From Pseudoalteromonas luteoviolacea (GTDB lineage Bacteria; Pseudomonadota; Gammaproteobacteria; Enterobacterales; Alteromonadaceae), in assembly GCF_021654285.1 (NCBI RefSeq), contig NZ_JAKFZS010000004.1, forward strand, positions 62,001 through 126,000: a stretch of 64,000 nt of DNA, given 5' to 3'. This document shows, one piece after another, positions 56,980-64,000 of the stretch (position 1 is the first letter of the stretch; each line of letters starts with the position of its first letter). Both the position numbers and the translations under genes were made by a program. The notes beneath the pieces are model-generated. The model was not told the DNA's origin. It did not search any database and saw only the letters and a list, made by a program, of their open reading frames with translations.

Positions 56980-58191
56980 TTAGGCATCATTGACTAGCTG
57001 TGTATTGACCTCGATGTGATTATGCAACGTTTTATGCACGGGACATTTATCGGCAATGGCCAACAGCCTTTGCTCTTGCTCTGGTGTCAAATTACCTTCG
57101 ATCTCAACTTTGCGAGTGATAAGTTCCGCATAACTGTCTTTTTGCTCACAGGTGTCACAGTCTTGATGATGGTTTTTTTGATGCTGTAACGTCACTTTTA
57201 TGTGCTTGAGTGGCAAGTTTTTATGGGTCGCATACATGCGCATTGTCATCACTGTGCACGTACCCAAAGCCGCTAGCAAATGCTCATAAGGATCGGGGCC
57301 GAGGTTTTTTCCGCCAACTTGGGTTGGTTCATCAGCCAGCCAGCTGTGACTATCACTGACAACATTTAAGGTAAATTTATGGTCTTTCTCGCTGACAACA
57401 AGGTGGCCACTTTCAACGGGGTCAGCTGCGGTTTCAGGGTGTGGAACAATGTATTTACTGGCCCAGCCAGAAATTGCCGTGGCAGCGTATTCAGCATCCT
57501 GTGCTCTGCTCAATAGATGATCTGCATTGTCTAAAGAAATAAAGCTTTTTGGGTGCTTGGCTGCTATATAAATCGCTTCTGCTTGTTCAATGCTAACCAC
57601 GTCATCAATAGGGCTGTGCATAACAAGTAGTGCTTTATTCTTTAACGTGTGTTGTGTCTTACTATGGGTATCTAAATCGTCTAAAAACTGTTTTTTGATG
57701 TTAAAAGTACGTCTACCGAGTTGAACCTGAGCTTCACCAGTTTGCTTTATCTGCTCAATTTGAGCTGAAAAGTTGTGTGCGACATGTTTGGCGTTTGCAG
57801 GTGCGCCAATGGTAACGACCGCTTTAACCTCTTCAACTTGATCCGCCGCCGCTAACACCGCTGCGCCGCCCAAACTGTGCCCAATAAGCAATTGCGGTGC
57901 GTGCAGGTTTTGGCGCAAATAGTCTGCTGCTGCATATAAATCTTCTAGATTTGATGAAAAGTTACTATTGGCAAAGTCTCCATCGCTATTACCAAGGCCA
58001 GTAAAGTCGAAGCGCAGCACTGCATAACCATGCTTAACCAAGGCTCTTGAAATACGAGAAGCTGCCGCAATGTCTTTACCGCAAGTAAAGCAATGTGCAA
58101 ATAGCGCGACTGCTTTGATATGCTGAGTCGGACGCTCCAGCAGCCCTGCAAGTGTGTTTCCATTACTGACAAATTCAATTTTTTCTCTCAT
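56980..58191 (-). CDS. Alpha/beta hydrolase-OsmC fusion protein
   Basis: A 403-residue two-domain protein. The N-terminal hydrolase (about 1-245) has [18 protein letters not shown] with the nucleophile Ser, and an Asp in [11 protein letters not shown]. The C-terminal OsmC-like domain (about 265-400) has the redox cysteines in [11 protein letters not shown] and [10 protein letters not shown]. OsmC proteins reduce organic hydroperoxides. An esterase-peroxidase pairing on one chain suggests lipid ester processing plus peroxide removal, but this is inference. The same fusion is known in other gammaproteobacteria. Confidence 0.9.
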   Translation of the reverse strand: MREKIEFVSNGNTLAGLLERPTQHIKAVALFAHCFTCGKDIAAASRISRALVKHGYAVLRFDFTGLGNSDGDFANSNFSSNLEDLYAAADYLRQNLHAPQLLIGHSLGGAAVLAAADQVEEVKAVVTIGAPANAKHVAHNFSAQIEQIKQTGEAQVQLGRRTFNIKKQFLDDLDTHSKTQHTLKNKALLVMHSPIDDVVSIEQAEAIYIAAKHPKSFISLDNADHLLSRAQDAEYAATAISGWASKYIVPHPETAADPVESGHLVVSEKDHKFTLNVVSDSHSWLADEPTQVGGKNLGPDPYEHLLAALGTCTVMTMRMYATHKNLPLKHIKVTLQHQKNHHQDCDTCEQKDSYAELITRKVEIEGNLTPEQEQRLLAIADKCPVHKTLHNHIEVNTQLVNDA

Positions 58192-58223
58192 TACCTTTCC
58201 TCAAATTAATCAAAGCTAGATTG

Positions 58224-59123
58224 TTAGCGCAGTGGCTGAGCTTTTGGTTTGCCTGCTGGCAGCGGAACAAATTCACGGTCATCATCGGGTATGGACGGAA
58301 AGTTGCCTTCACGCCAATCATGTTTGGCTTGCTCTATTCGCTCTTTACTGAAGGAGACAAAATTCCAGTGTATATAAGGTACCTTTTCCCATTTATCGCC
58401 GCCCAATAAGATCAGGCGAGTAGCTTTGGTGGTCGTTATATGTGTCTCCTCTTGCTTTAAGAGTACTAATTGTCCCGGCAAGTAGGGTGTGCCAGAGATG
58501 GTCACTTCACCAAAAATCACATATAAAGCCGTTTCTTGATCTGGGTTGGGCACTGTGATTGTACGTTGTAGTGGAGCAATTACATCCACATAAAACATCT
58601 CTGAATAGGTTGTTATTGGGGACTTAAGGCCATAAGCCTCGCCAGCAATAACCCTTTTCATGACGCCATTATATGTGGTCTGCGGCAGATCATGTCGGCC
58701 TATGTGTTCAAAGCTTGGGTCGATATCAGAGTATTGTTCTGGCAGAGCAATCCATGATTGCAAGCCATTGGTGGCATGCTCACCCCCTCTAACCTCAAAG
58801 CTCTCTCTTTCTGAGTGCACAATGCCGCTCCCTGCTGCCATCCAATTAACGTCACCTGGGGTTATCTCTAATTTGTTTCCTAAAGAGTCACGGTGCAGGA
58901 TGCGCCCTTCAAACAAGTAAGTTAATGTGGATAAGCCGATATGAGGGTGAGGTTGAACTTCAATCCCTTGGCCAGCTGGAAAGTGGGTCGGGCCCATATG
59001 GTCAAAAAAGATAAACGGGCCGACCATGCGCTTTTTCATATGTGGCAGTAGCCGACTAACTGTCAAGCCGCCAATGTCGTGGGTGGTTGCTTTGAGTATT
59101 TGCGCCACAGAATGAAACTCCAA
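58224..59123 (-). CDS. Pirin family protein
   Basis: A 299-residue bicupin. The pirin metal motif (PHPHIGLSTLTYLFEG) and HRDSLGNKLEITPGDVNWM are in the N-terminal cupin. Some pirins act as quercetinases or redox regulators; the role here is not known. It precedes the hydrolase-OsmC gene by 32 bp on the same strand, so the two probably form an oxidative-stress-type pair. Confidence 0.92.
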   Translation of the reverse strand: MEFHSVAQILKATTHDIGGLTVSRLLPHMKKRMVGPFIFFDHMGPTHFPAGQGIEVQPHPHIGLSTLTYLFEGRILHRDSLGNKLEITPGDVNWMAAGSGIVHSERESFEVRGGEHATNGLQSWIALPEQYSDIDPSFEHIGRHDLPQTTYNGVMKRVIAGEAYGLKSPITTYSEMFYVDVIAPLQRTITVPNPDQETALYVIFGEVTISGTPYLPGQLVLLKQEETHITTTKATRLILLGGDKWEKVPYIHWNFVSFSKERIEQAKHDWREGNFPSIPDDDREFVPLPAGKPKAQPLR

Positions 59124-59477
59124 TCATATTGCATGTTTAGTTTGATACTAGTTTCAAAGCGCCATGACGTAAAACTTAAAAATAAGGACGAGTTGTTCGG
59201 TTTTATAGAGTGTTTTGTTCTATGATTGCTACGCACACTCTCTAAGCATGTTTTGACGCATTTATCGCTGATCATGAGGTGGTAAGCGATAGAGGTTGTA
59301 ATTGTAGGGTTTAAGATTATGAATACTTATATGTTTTTGTCTGAATATTGTAATTTTAGGTACATTTAGGTTAAAATTACTAATGTAAGTGTAAAAGCAT
59401 GGAATTTAAGAATTTTATATTCTATCTTCGTGGGCACTTTATTCCAGTAATACATCTTTCTAGCATAGGGAAGCTAA
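59124..59477. other. Divergent promoter region pirin / CsgG trio
   Basis: A 354-bp AT-rich gap holding the promoters of the pirin and CsgG operons. No terminator or repeat is convincing. Confidence 0.3.
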
Positions 59478-60158
59478 ATGATAAAAAATAAAAAAACGCT
59501 TGTACGGCCTTTATTCTTAGCCGCTTTAGTCACTGGCACGCTTGCTGGGTGCGCAACTACTTCATCAAAAGTTATTGAAACCCCAAAGGTTGATAGTTAC
59601 AACACCCAATACTCTGGTGTAAAGAGTAAAATTGCGGTTGGTAAATTTGTAAATAGATCAAGCTTTCAAAATGGTATTTTTTCTTCGGGTCAGGATCGCC
59701 TAGGAAGCCAAGCAAAAACAACTTTAATGAGCCACTTGCAGCAAACGAACAGATTCTCTGTATTAGACAGAGATAATATGGATATGTTAGCAACAGAAGC
59801 GAATTATTCTGGTGCACAACAGAAGATTGCTGGTGCTCGATTTGTCATTACTGGTGACGTAACTGAATTTGGTCGCAAGGCAATTGGTGATAAGCAGCTT
59901 TTTGGTATTTTAGGCCGCGGTAAGTCACAAATTGCTTATGCAAAAGTAACTTTAAATGTAGTTGATATTACAACTTCGGAAGTTATTTATACAGTACAAG
60001 GTGCAGGTGAATATAGCCTATCTCAACGTGAGGTTGTTGGCTTTGGAAGCACGGCAAGTTATGACGCAACACTTAATGGCAAGGTGTTAGATCTTGCTAT
60101 TCGTCAAGTAGTAAATAAATTAGTAAATGGCATCGAATCTGGTGCTTGGAAGATTTAA
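59478..60158 (+). CDS. CsgG/HfaB-family lipoprotein
   Basis: A 226-residue lipoprotein (LAGCATT, Cys25) of the CsgG family. KSKIAVGKFVNRSSFQNG, SRFVLDRDN-like FSVLDRDNMD, GARFVITGDVTEFG and KVTLNVVDITTSEV are family segments. E. coli CsgG makes a nonameric outer-membrane export pore for curli; no csgA/B/E/F is near. Here it leads a three-gene lipoprotein set with DUF4810 and DUF799, which occurs widely in proteobacteria. Confidence 0.88.
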   Translation: MIKNKKTLVRPLFLAALVTGTLAGCATTSSKVIETPKVDSYNTQYSGVKSKIAVGKFVNRSSFQNGIFSSGQDRLGSQAKTTLMSHLQQTNRFSVLDRDNMDMLATEANYSGAQQKIAGARFVITGDVTEFGRKAIGDKQLFGILGRGKSQIAYAKVTLNVVDITTSEVIYTVQGAGEYSLSQREVVGFGSTASYDATLNGKVLDLAIRQVVNKLVNGIESGAWKI

Positions 60159-60172
60159 GGTCCCAAAGTAGT

Positions 60173-60517
60173 ATGAAGAAGTTACTTATTGCTGTTGCTG
60201 CCGCTGCAGCCCTAACTGGTTGTAAAACAAAAGAGCCTCTATTTTACCATGGCGAGTATAGTGAGGTTGTATATAACTATTTTAAAGCTGATGAGAAGGA
60301 CATTTCTGAGCAAATTTCATCTCTTGAGCAAATTATTCAACAGGCCTCAGGTAAAAGCAAACCGGTTGCACCTGGTGTGCACGCACATTTGGGGATGCTC
60401 TATTTTGAGTCAGGCAATTCTGAGTTAGGCGTACAGCATTTCGAGACGGAAAAGTCACTTTTTCCAGAGTCAGCACAATACATTGATTTTCTACTAAACT
60501 CGGCAAAGGGATCGTAA
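60173..60517 (+). CDS. DUF4810 lipoprotein (TPR-like)
   Basis: A 114-residue lipoprotein (ALTGCKTK, Cys17). The rest is helical with GVHAHLGMLYFESGNSEL, a TPR-like segment. The start at 60173 gives a normal lipoprotein signal; an upstream in-frame codon at 60146 would not. It ends 1 bp before the DUF799 gene. Known as the middle member of the CsgG-DUF4810-DUF799 set. Confidence 0.85.
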   Translation: MKKLLIAVAAAAALTGCKTKEPLFYHGEYSEVVYNYFKADEKDISEQISSLEQIIQQASGKSKPVAPGVHAHLGMLYFESGNSELGVQHFETEKSLFPESAQYIDFLLNSAKGS

Positions 60518-60518
60518 C

Positions 60519-61190
60519 ATGAAAAAGGGCTTGTTTATTTTAGCTATGCTAACTTTGCTAAGTGGTTGTGTCAGCTCACCTGAACCACATGATTATTCAG
60601 AGTTTAGAAACTCAGATCCACGCTCTGTTGTGATTTTACCTCCTTTAAATAATTCACCAGAGGTAATTGCTCCGTACAGTTTGTTATCGCAAATGTCTCA
60701 GCCAATTGCTGAGTCCGGATTCTATGTTTTTCCTGTAGCTGTTGTTGAGCAGACATTTAGAAATAACGGTATTACTGTTGCGACTGATGCACACGCGTTA
60801 CCAACAACAAAGTTACAAGAAATATTTGGTGCAGATACAGCACTTTATGTGTCAATTGAAGAGTATGGTACAAGCTATGTGGTGCTGAGCAGTGATACTG
60901 TAGTTTCAGTATCTGCGAAACTGGTTGATCTTAAAACGGGTAATTTACTGTGGGAACATGCCGCAAGAGCTTCATCTGCAGAAACACGCAGCAGTGGTGG
61001 TCATGGACTAGTGGGTATGTTAGTCGAAGCGGCAGTGAACCAAATTGTTGAAAGCGCATTTGATGCTGGCTTTGATATTGCTAGAATTGCTTCGCATCGA
61101 TTACTTTCATCAGAGGTTCACAACGGTCTACTTCATGGACCTCGTTCCCTAAAGTATGGCGAGCCAGCTACGAGTGAGAAAGCAAATTAA
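60519..61190 (+). CDS. DUF799 (GNA1162-type) lipoprotein
   Basis: A 223-residue lipoprotein (LLSGCVSS, Cys17). SVVILPPLNNSPEVIAPYS and FYVFPVAVVEQTFRNNG are DUF799 hallmarks; the Neisseria homologue GNA1162 is a vaccine-candidate lipoprotein with an ABC/Tol-like fold. Its function is not known. Last gene of the trio; a terminator follows. Confidence 0.88.
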   Translation: MKKGLFILAMLTLLSGCVSSPEPHDYSEFRNSDPRSVVILPPLNNSPEVIAPYSLLSQMSQPIAESGFYVFPVAVVEQTFRNNGITVATDAHALPTTKLQEIFGADTALYVSIEEYGTSYVVLSSDTVVSVSAKLVDLKTGNLLWEHAARASSAETRSSGGHGLVGMLVEAAVNQIVESAFDAGFDIARIASHRLLSSEVHNGLLHGPRSLKYGEPATSEKAN

Positions 61191-61241
61191 TTTGATCATT
61201 TCGATACACTCATAGTTAGTTATCCAAATGCTACGATTTTG

Positions 61242-61272
61242 AGGGCTTCCAAGATAGTGGAGGCCCTTTTTT
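61242..61272 (+). terminator. Terminator of the CsgG trio
   Basis: A 9-bp stem (61242-61250 with 61259-61267, one G-T pair), 8-nt loop, T-tract to 61272. Confidence 0.85.
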
Positions 61273-62391
61273 ATGCCCATATGTAAAATGCTTAGATTAT
61301 TTTTAACCCTTACTAAACACCGATTCACCCTACCTGCGTTGAATATCATGAAGCTCAGTGCAGCTGGAACTTACATTTACTCAAATCTACCTTAAATTCA
61401 TTCCAGTAAGTGTATTCTTATTTAGCCATATGAATTCTTTGTTTTTTAACTTAGCCACAATCGAAGTTTTGTGGGAAAGGCATAGCAAAATAACACCAAG
61501 GCAGAGGTCATAGAAATGCTTTTTTGTATTGAGTTCTACTATTTCGTTAGAAGAAACAAGTCTATGTTTTGCTTTTTTTACTCGTCATTAAAACTTAATT
61601 GTTGATAAAAACGGCATTTTAAACGAGGATTTGGTTAATGTACCTTAAATGGTTACTTGTAAAAATGGAAATGTTTGCACAAAAAAGTATCAATTCATAA
61701 AAATATAAAATTATGTTTAGCATAGTCACTGTCTTTATTTATATTCAATGACATGTATTCATATAAATAACATAATAAATTAACCATTATAGGTACAGGT
61801 TGGTTTTTTTAGTTGGGTTTTAAATTGAGTATATATTCTAAAGTTCGCTTTATGACTTTATTTATAAGGCTAGTTAAAATGTCAAACATATTTTAATTAA
61901 TTTGCTATTACTTTCTTAATGTCTTCTATTTTAAACTTTCTTGTAATAATTAATCTATAAATCAGGTTTTTCTGACTTGCTTGTATGGAAAGATCTCAGC
62001 TTAACCTTTCTCTTTTATCGTATTTATTGGTAAATCATTCCTTCATGCCCATTGTATGTTTTTTGTTAAGTGAGGTCGTTTTATCCACTATTTTGTAAAA
62101 GTTTATAGCAATAAATGTACTTGGTGTAATTCTTGTGGGTACTATTGATTGATTAAATGTAATGGTGTAAAAAATGACACACACGCTTTTGGGTGGGTGA
62201 GTTCAGTTACAGAAAGTTGTTTTACAGTTGAGCAAGATCAGTAACGAACTAAGTGAGTGACTTAAAGTCGACATAAGGCAGTTTATTTATAATGCCTATT
62301 ATGTATGTGTTATTTATATTTAACTTGATTATAAAGTCTAAATATAAATTAAAAATGACCGTTTTTTAAATCGTTAAAGGAAGCAAGAAAA
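61273..62391. other. Long AT-rich non-coding region
   Basis: About 1.1 kb with no ORF over 30 codons carrying a credible RBS on either strand. It is much more AT-rich than the flanking genes. No tRNA, repeat array or insertion sequence end was recognised. It probably holds a long regulatory region for the ammonia-lyase gene, and could hold an unrecognised RNA. Confidence 0.4.
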
Positions 62392-64000
62392 ATGAGTAAT
62401 GATCTCTCTTTTTCAGAATCAAAAGTTGAGTCTGAAAGTAAAGTAGTATCAACATTAGATATAGACTTAATAAGCCAACTAACGCTTGAGGATATTAAAA
62501 AGTTTATCAAGGAAAATTATCCAAAAGTGCAGTTGAATGGAGAGGTTCACAAATCACTCATTGAGAATAATCGCAGATATATAGATCAGCGTATTTCTGA
62601 TAGGGATGACATATATGGTGTAACAACCGGATTCGGGAATTCGGCCAGTAATCGTATTTCGCCTGTGATGTCACAAGAGTTGCAAAAGAATTTAATGGCC
62701 TATCACGGTTGTGGTGTAGGTGAATACTTGAGTGAGCGCGACTGCGCCGTCACGCTTTTGATCCGCTTAAATTGTAATGCAAGAGGTTACTCAGGCGTGA
62801 GTTGGGAGTTGCTCAAGCAAATGGAGCTATTTTTACAACACAATATATTCCCAGCAATACCAGCGAAAGGTTCTGTTGGTGCTAGCGGTGATTTAACACC
62901 ACTTTCATACATTGGTGCTGCATTAAATGGACAAAGAAATGTGTATTACCAAGGTGAGATTAGACCTACTTCTGAAGTATTGGAAGAACTCAACATTGCA
63001 CCCTATGAATTAAAAGCCAAAGAAGGCTTGGCAATTATGAACGGGACGTCTGTGATGAGTGCCATTGCTGCTAATACCATCAATGAGATTGATACAGCAA
63101 TTGACATCTCATGTAAGTTAATTGCGTTGTTTGTAGAGCTTATCGATGGCAGAGCATCACCATTCCACCCTAAAGTGCACGAATTAAAGCCACATCAAGG
63201 TCAAAGGTATTGTGCTGATTTAATTTACAAACGTTTGTCTAACCCAGAACAAAGATTGGGACGCAGACAAAGAACGGATGACCAAGTGATTGAACATGGT
63301 CTAAAAGAGAAGTTCCGCTTGCAAGATAGCTACTCAATTCGCTGTTCTCCACAAGTGCTAGGTTCTTTGGTAGATACGTTGAACTGGGCAAAATCAGTGC
63401 TTCAGGTAGAAATCAACTCAGTAAATGACAACCCATTAATTGACCATGAAAGTGATTTAATTCTCAACGCAGGTCACTTCTATGGTGGTCATGTTGCTGC
63501 AATTTGTGATGCACTTAAACCACAAGTAGCCAATATGGGCGCATTGTTAGAGCGAGAGTTGGGTATTCTTGTTGATGACAGATTAAACGGTGGCATTCCA
63601 AACAACCTAGTGGCTGTTGACGACTTAGGTGACAAAGCGTGGATCAACCACGGCTTTAAAGCGATGCAGATCAGCGCATCGGCATTGGTTGCAGAAGCGC
63701 TTAAGCAGTCTGGCCCTATGTCGGTTTTCTCCCGCACGACTGAAGCCCTAAACCAAGACATCGTGAGCATGGGCACCATTGCAGCCCGTGATTTGAAAAC
63801 CATTTTATCTTTGGTGAAGTCAGTGATTGCAATTCAAGCGATGGCAATTCGTCAGGCTTACTATGTGCTTGATAAAGACCAATCTGCAGAGAAGCTCAAT
63901 AGCTTATCTCGTCCCTTCTTTGATTCACTTGCTGAAACTTTCTCACCTGTCATCCAAGACCGAGCGCTGGATGGTGAAATCGAAGAAATGGTTGCCTTTT
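62392..64000 (+). CDS. MIO-type aromatic amino acid ammonia-lyase (HAL/TAL family), truncated by the window end
   Basis: A partial gene, 536 codons seen. The MIO prosthetic group triad A164-S165-G166 is in GSVGASGDLTPLSYIGA. The catalytic Tyr75 lies in YGVTTGFGN. NDNPLID and INHGFKAMQISASALVAE are further family segments. At the substrate-selectivity site the pair is Y104-H105 (LMAYHGCGVGE), where classical HAL has Ser-His and Rhodobacter-type TAL has His-Leu. So the substrate is not certain: histidine or tyrosine. The N terminus (about 1-40) is longer and polar, and no hut genes are near. Family members with non-Ser-His pairs occur in pigment (aryl polyene) gene clusters, so the gene may open such a cluster beyond the window. 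RBS AAAGGAAG. Confidence 0.85.
   Translation, partial: MSNDLSFSESKVESESKVVSTLDIDLISQLTLEDIKKFIKENYPKVQLNGEVHKSLIENNRRYIDQRISDRDDIYGVTTGFGNSASNRISPVMSQELQKNLMAYHGCGVGEYLSERDCAVTLLIRLNCNARGYSGVSWELLKQMELFLQHNIFPAIPAKGSVGASGDLTPLSYIGAALNGQRNVYYQGEIRPTSEVLEELNIAPYELKAKEGLAIMNGTSVMSAIAANTINEIDTAIDISCKLIALFVELIDGRASPFHPKVHELKPHQGQRYCADLIYKRLSNPEQRLGRRQRTDDQVIEHGLKEKFRLQDSYSIRCSPQVLGSLVDTLNWAKSVLQVEINSVNDNPLIDHESDLILNAGHFYGGHVAAICDALKPQVANMGALLERELGILVDDRLNGGIPNNLVAVDDLGDKAWINHGFKAMQISASALVAEALKQSGPMSVFSRTTEALNQDIVSMGTIAARDLKTILSLVKSVIAIQAMAIRQAYYVLDKDQSAEKLNSLSRPFFDSLAETFSPVIQDRALDGEIEEMVAF

Noticed and set aside
61361-61430. Plus-strand ATGAAGCTC after the CsgG trio as a third MKLK-type peptide
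   Set aside because: Stops after 14 codons, without the Lys pattern, Gly-Gly or Cys of the family, and has no RBS.

Overview
The window is a 64 kb chromosomal segment of a marine gammaproteobacterium. Gene content and protein style point to Alteromonadales, most likely Pseudoalteromonas: a TonB-receptor starch locus with a flavin halogenase, the LiuR-type leucine and valine/isoleucine catabolic gene sets, ArsJ with its GAPDH partner, a CsgG/DUF4810/DUF799 lipoprotein trio, and AT-rich intergenic DNA. No rRNA, tRNA, CRISPR array, intact insertion sequence or prophage was recognised. The species assignment is inference; no database search was possible.

Layout. (1) 0.1-10.6 kb: alpha-glucan utilisation. 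A TonB-dependent receptor, a tryptophan-halogenase-like flavoprotein, a GH13 amylase lipoprotein, an MFS sugar transporter and a GH15 glucoamylase lie in one direction, with a LacI-type palindrome before the amylase. (2) 10.8-24.2 kb: mainly housekeeping genes (dGTPase, Bax-like glucosaminidase, a 10-TM metal exporter family protein, M28 peptidase, DUF3025 plus NatAB-type ABC exporter, LpxH-like phosphoesterase, ProS, TrmO). (3) 24.5-37.2 kb: an AraC regulator, a DUF4345-like protein, an orphan lipoprotein, a ParD-like/Map pair, RsmF, the ArsJ-GAPDH arsenate detoxification pair, a chemoreceptor and HtpX. (4) 37.5-53.8 kb: two divergent catabolic operons. The minus-strand set liuR-liuA-liuB-liuC-liuD-liuE-scoA-scoB converts isovaleryl-CoA to acetyl-CoA and acetoacetate. 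The plus-strand set (thiolase, mmsA, acyl-CoA dehydrogenase, enoyl-CoA hydratase, HIBYL-CoA hydrolase, mmsB, SDR) handles valine and isoleucine carbon. LiuR-like boxes lie before both. (5) 54-61.3 kb: a Sel1-like lipoprotein, S9 peptidase, hydrolase-OsmC fusion, pirin and the CsgG-type lipoprotein trio. (6) 61.3-64 kb: over 1 kb of AT-rich non-coding DNA, then the start of an MIO-type aromatic amino acid ammonia-lyase cut by the window end.

The most unusual observation is a pair of very small, related genes about 20 kb apart on the minus strand. One is an intact 52-residue peptide (31193-31351). The other (10835-10988) is broken by a 4-bp tandem duplication and reads as 49 residues when one repeat unit is removed. 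Both start MKLK, share K7, L10-K11, L13-S14, D16, L20 and T25 without gaps, then have a Gly-Gly motif and a short C-terminal part containing E-C-x-T and a second Cys after an aromatic and a His. This looks like a family of ribosomally made, leader-bearing (RiPP-like) precursor peptides with no modification enzyme in this window.
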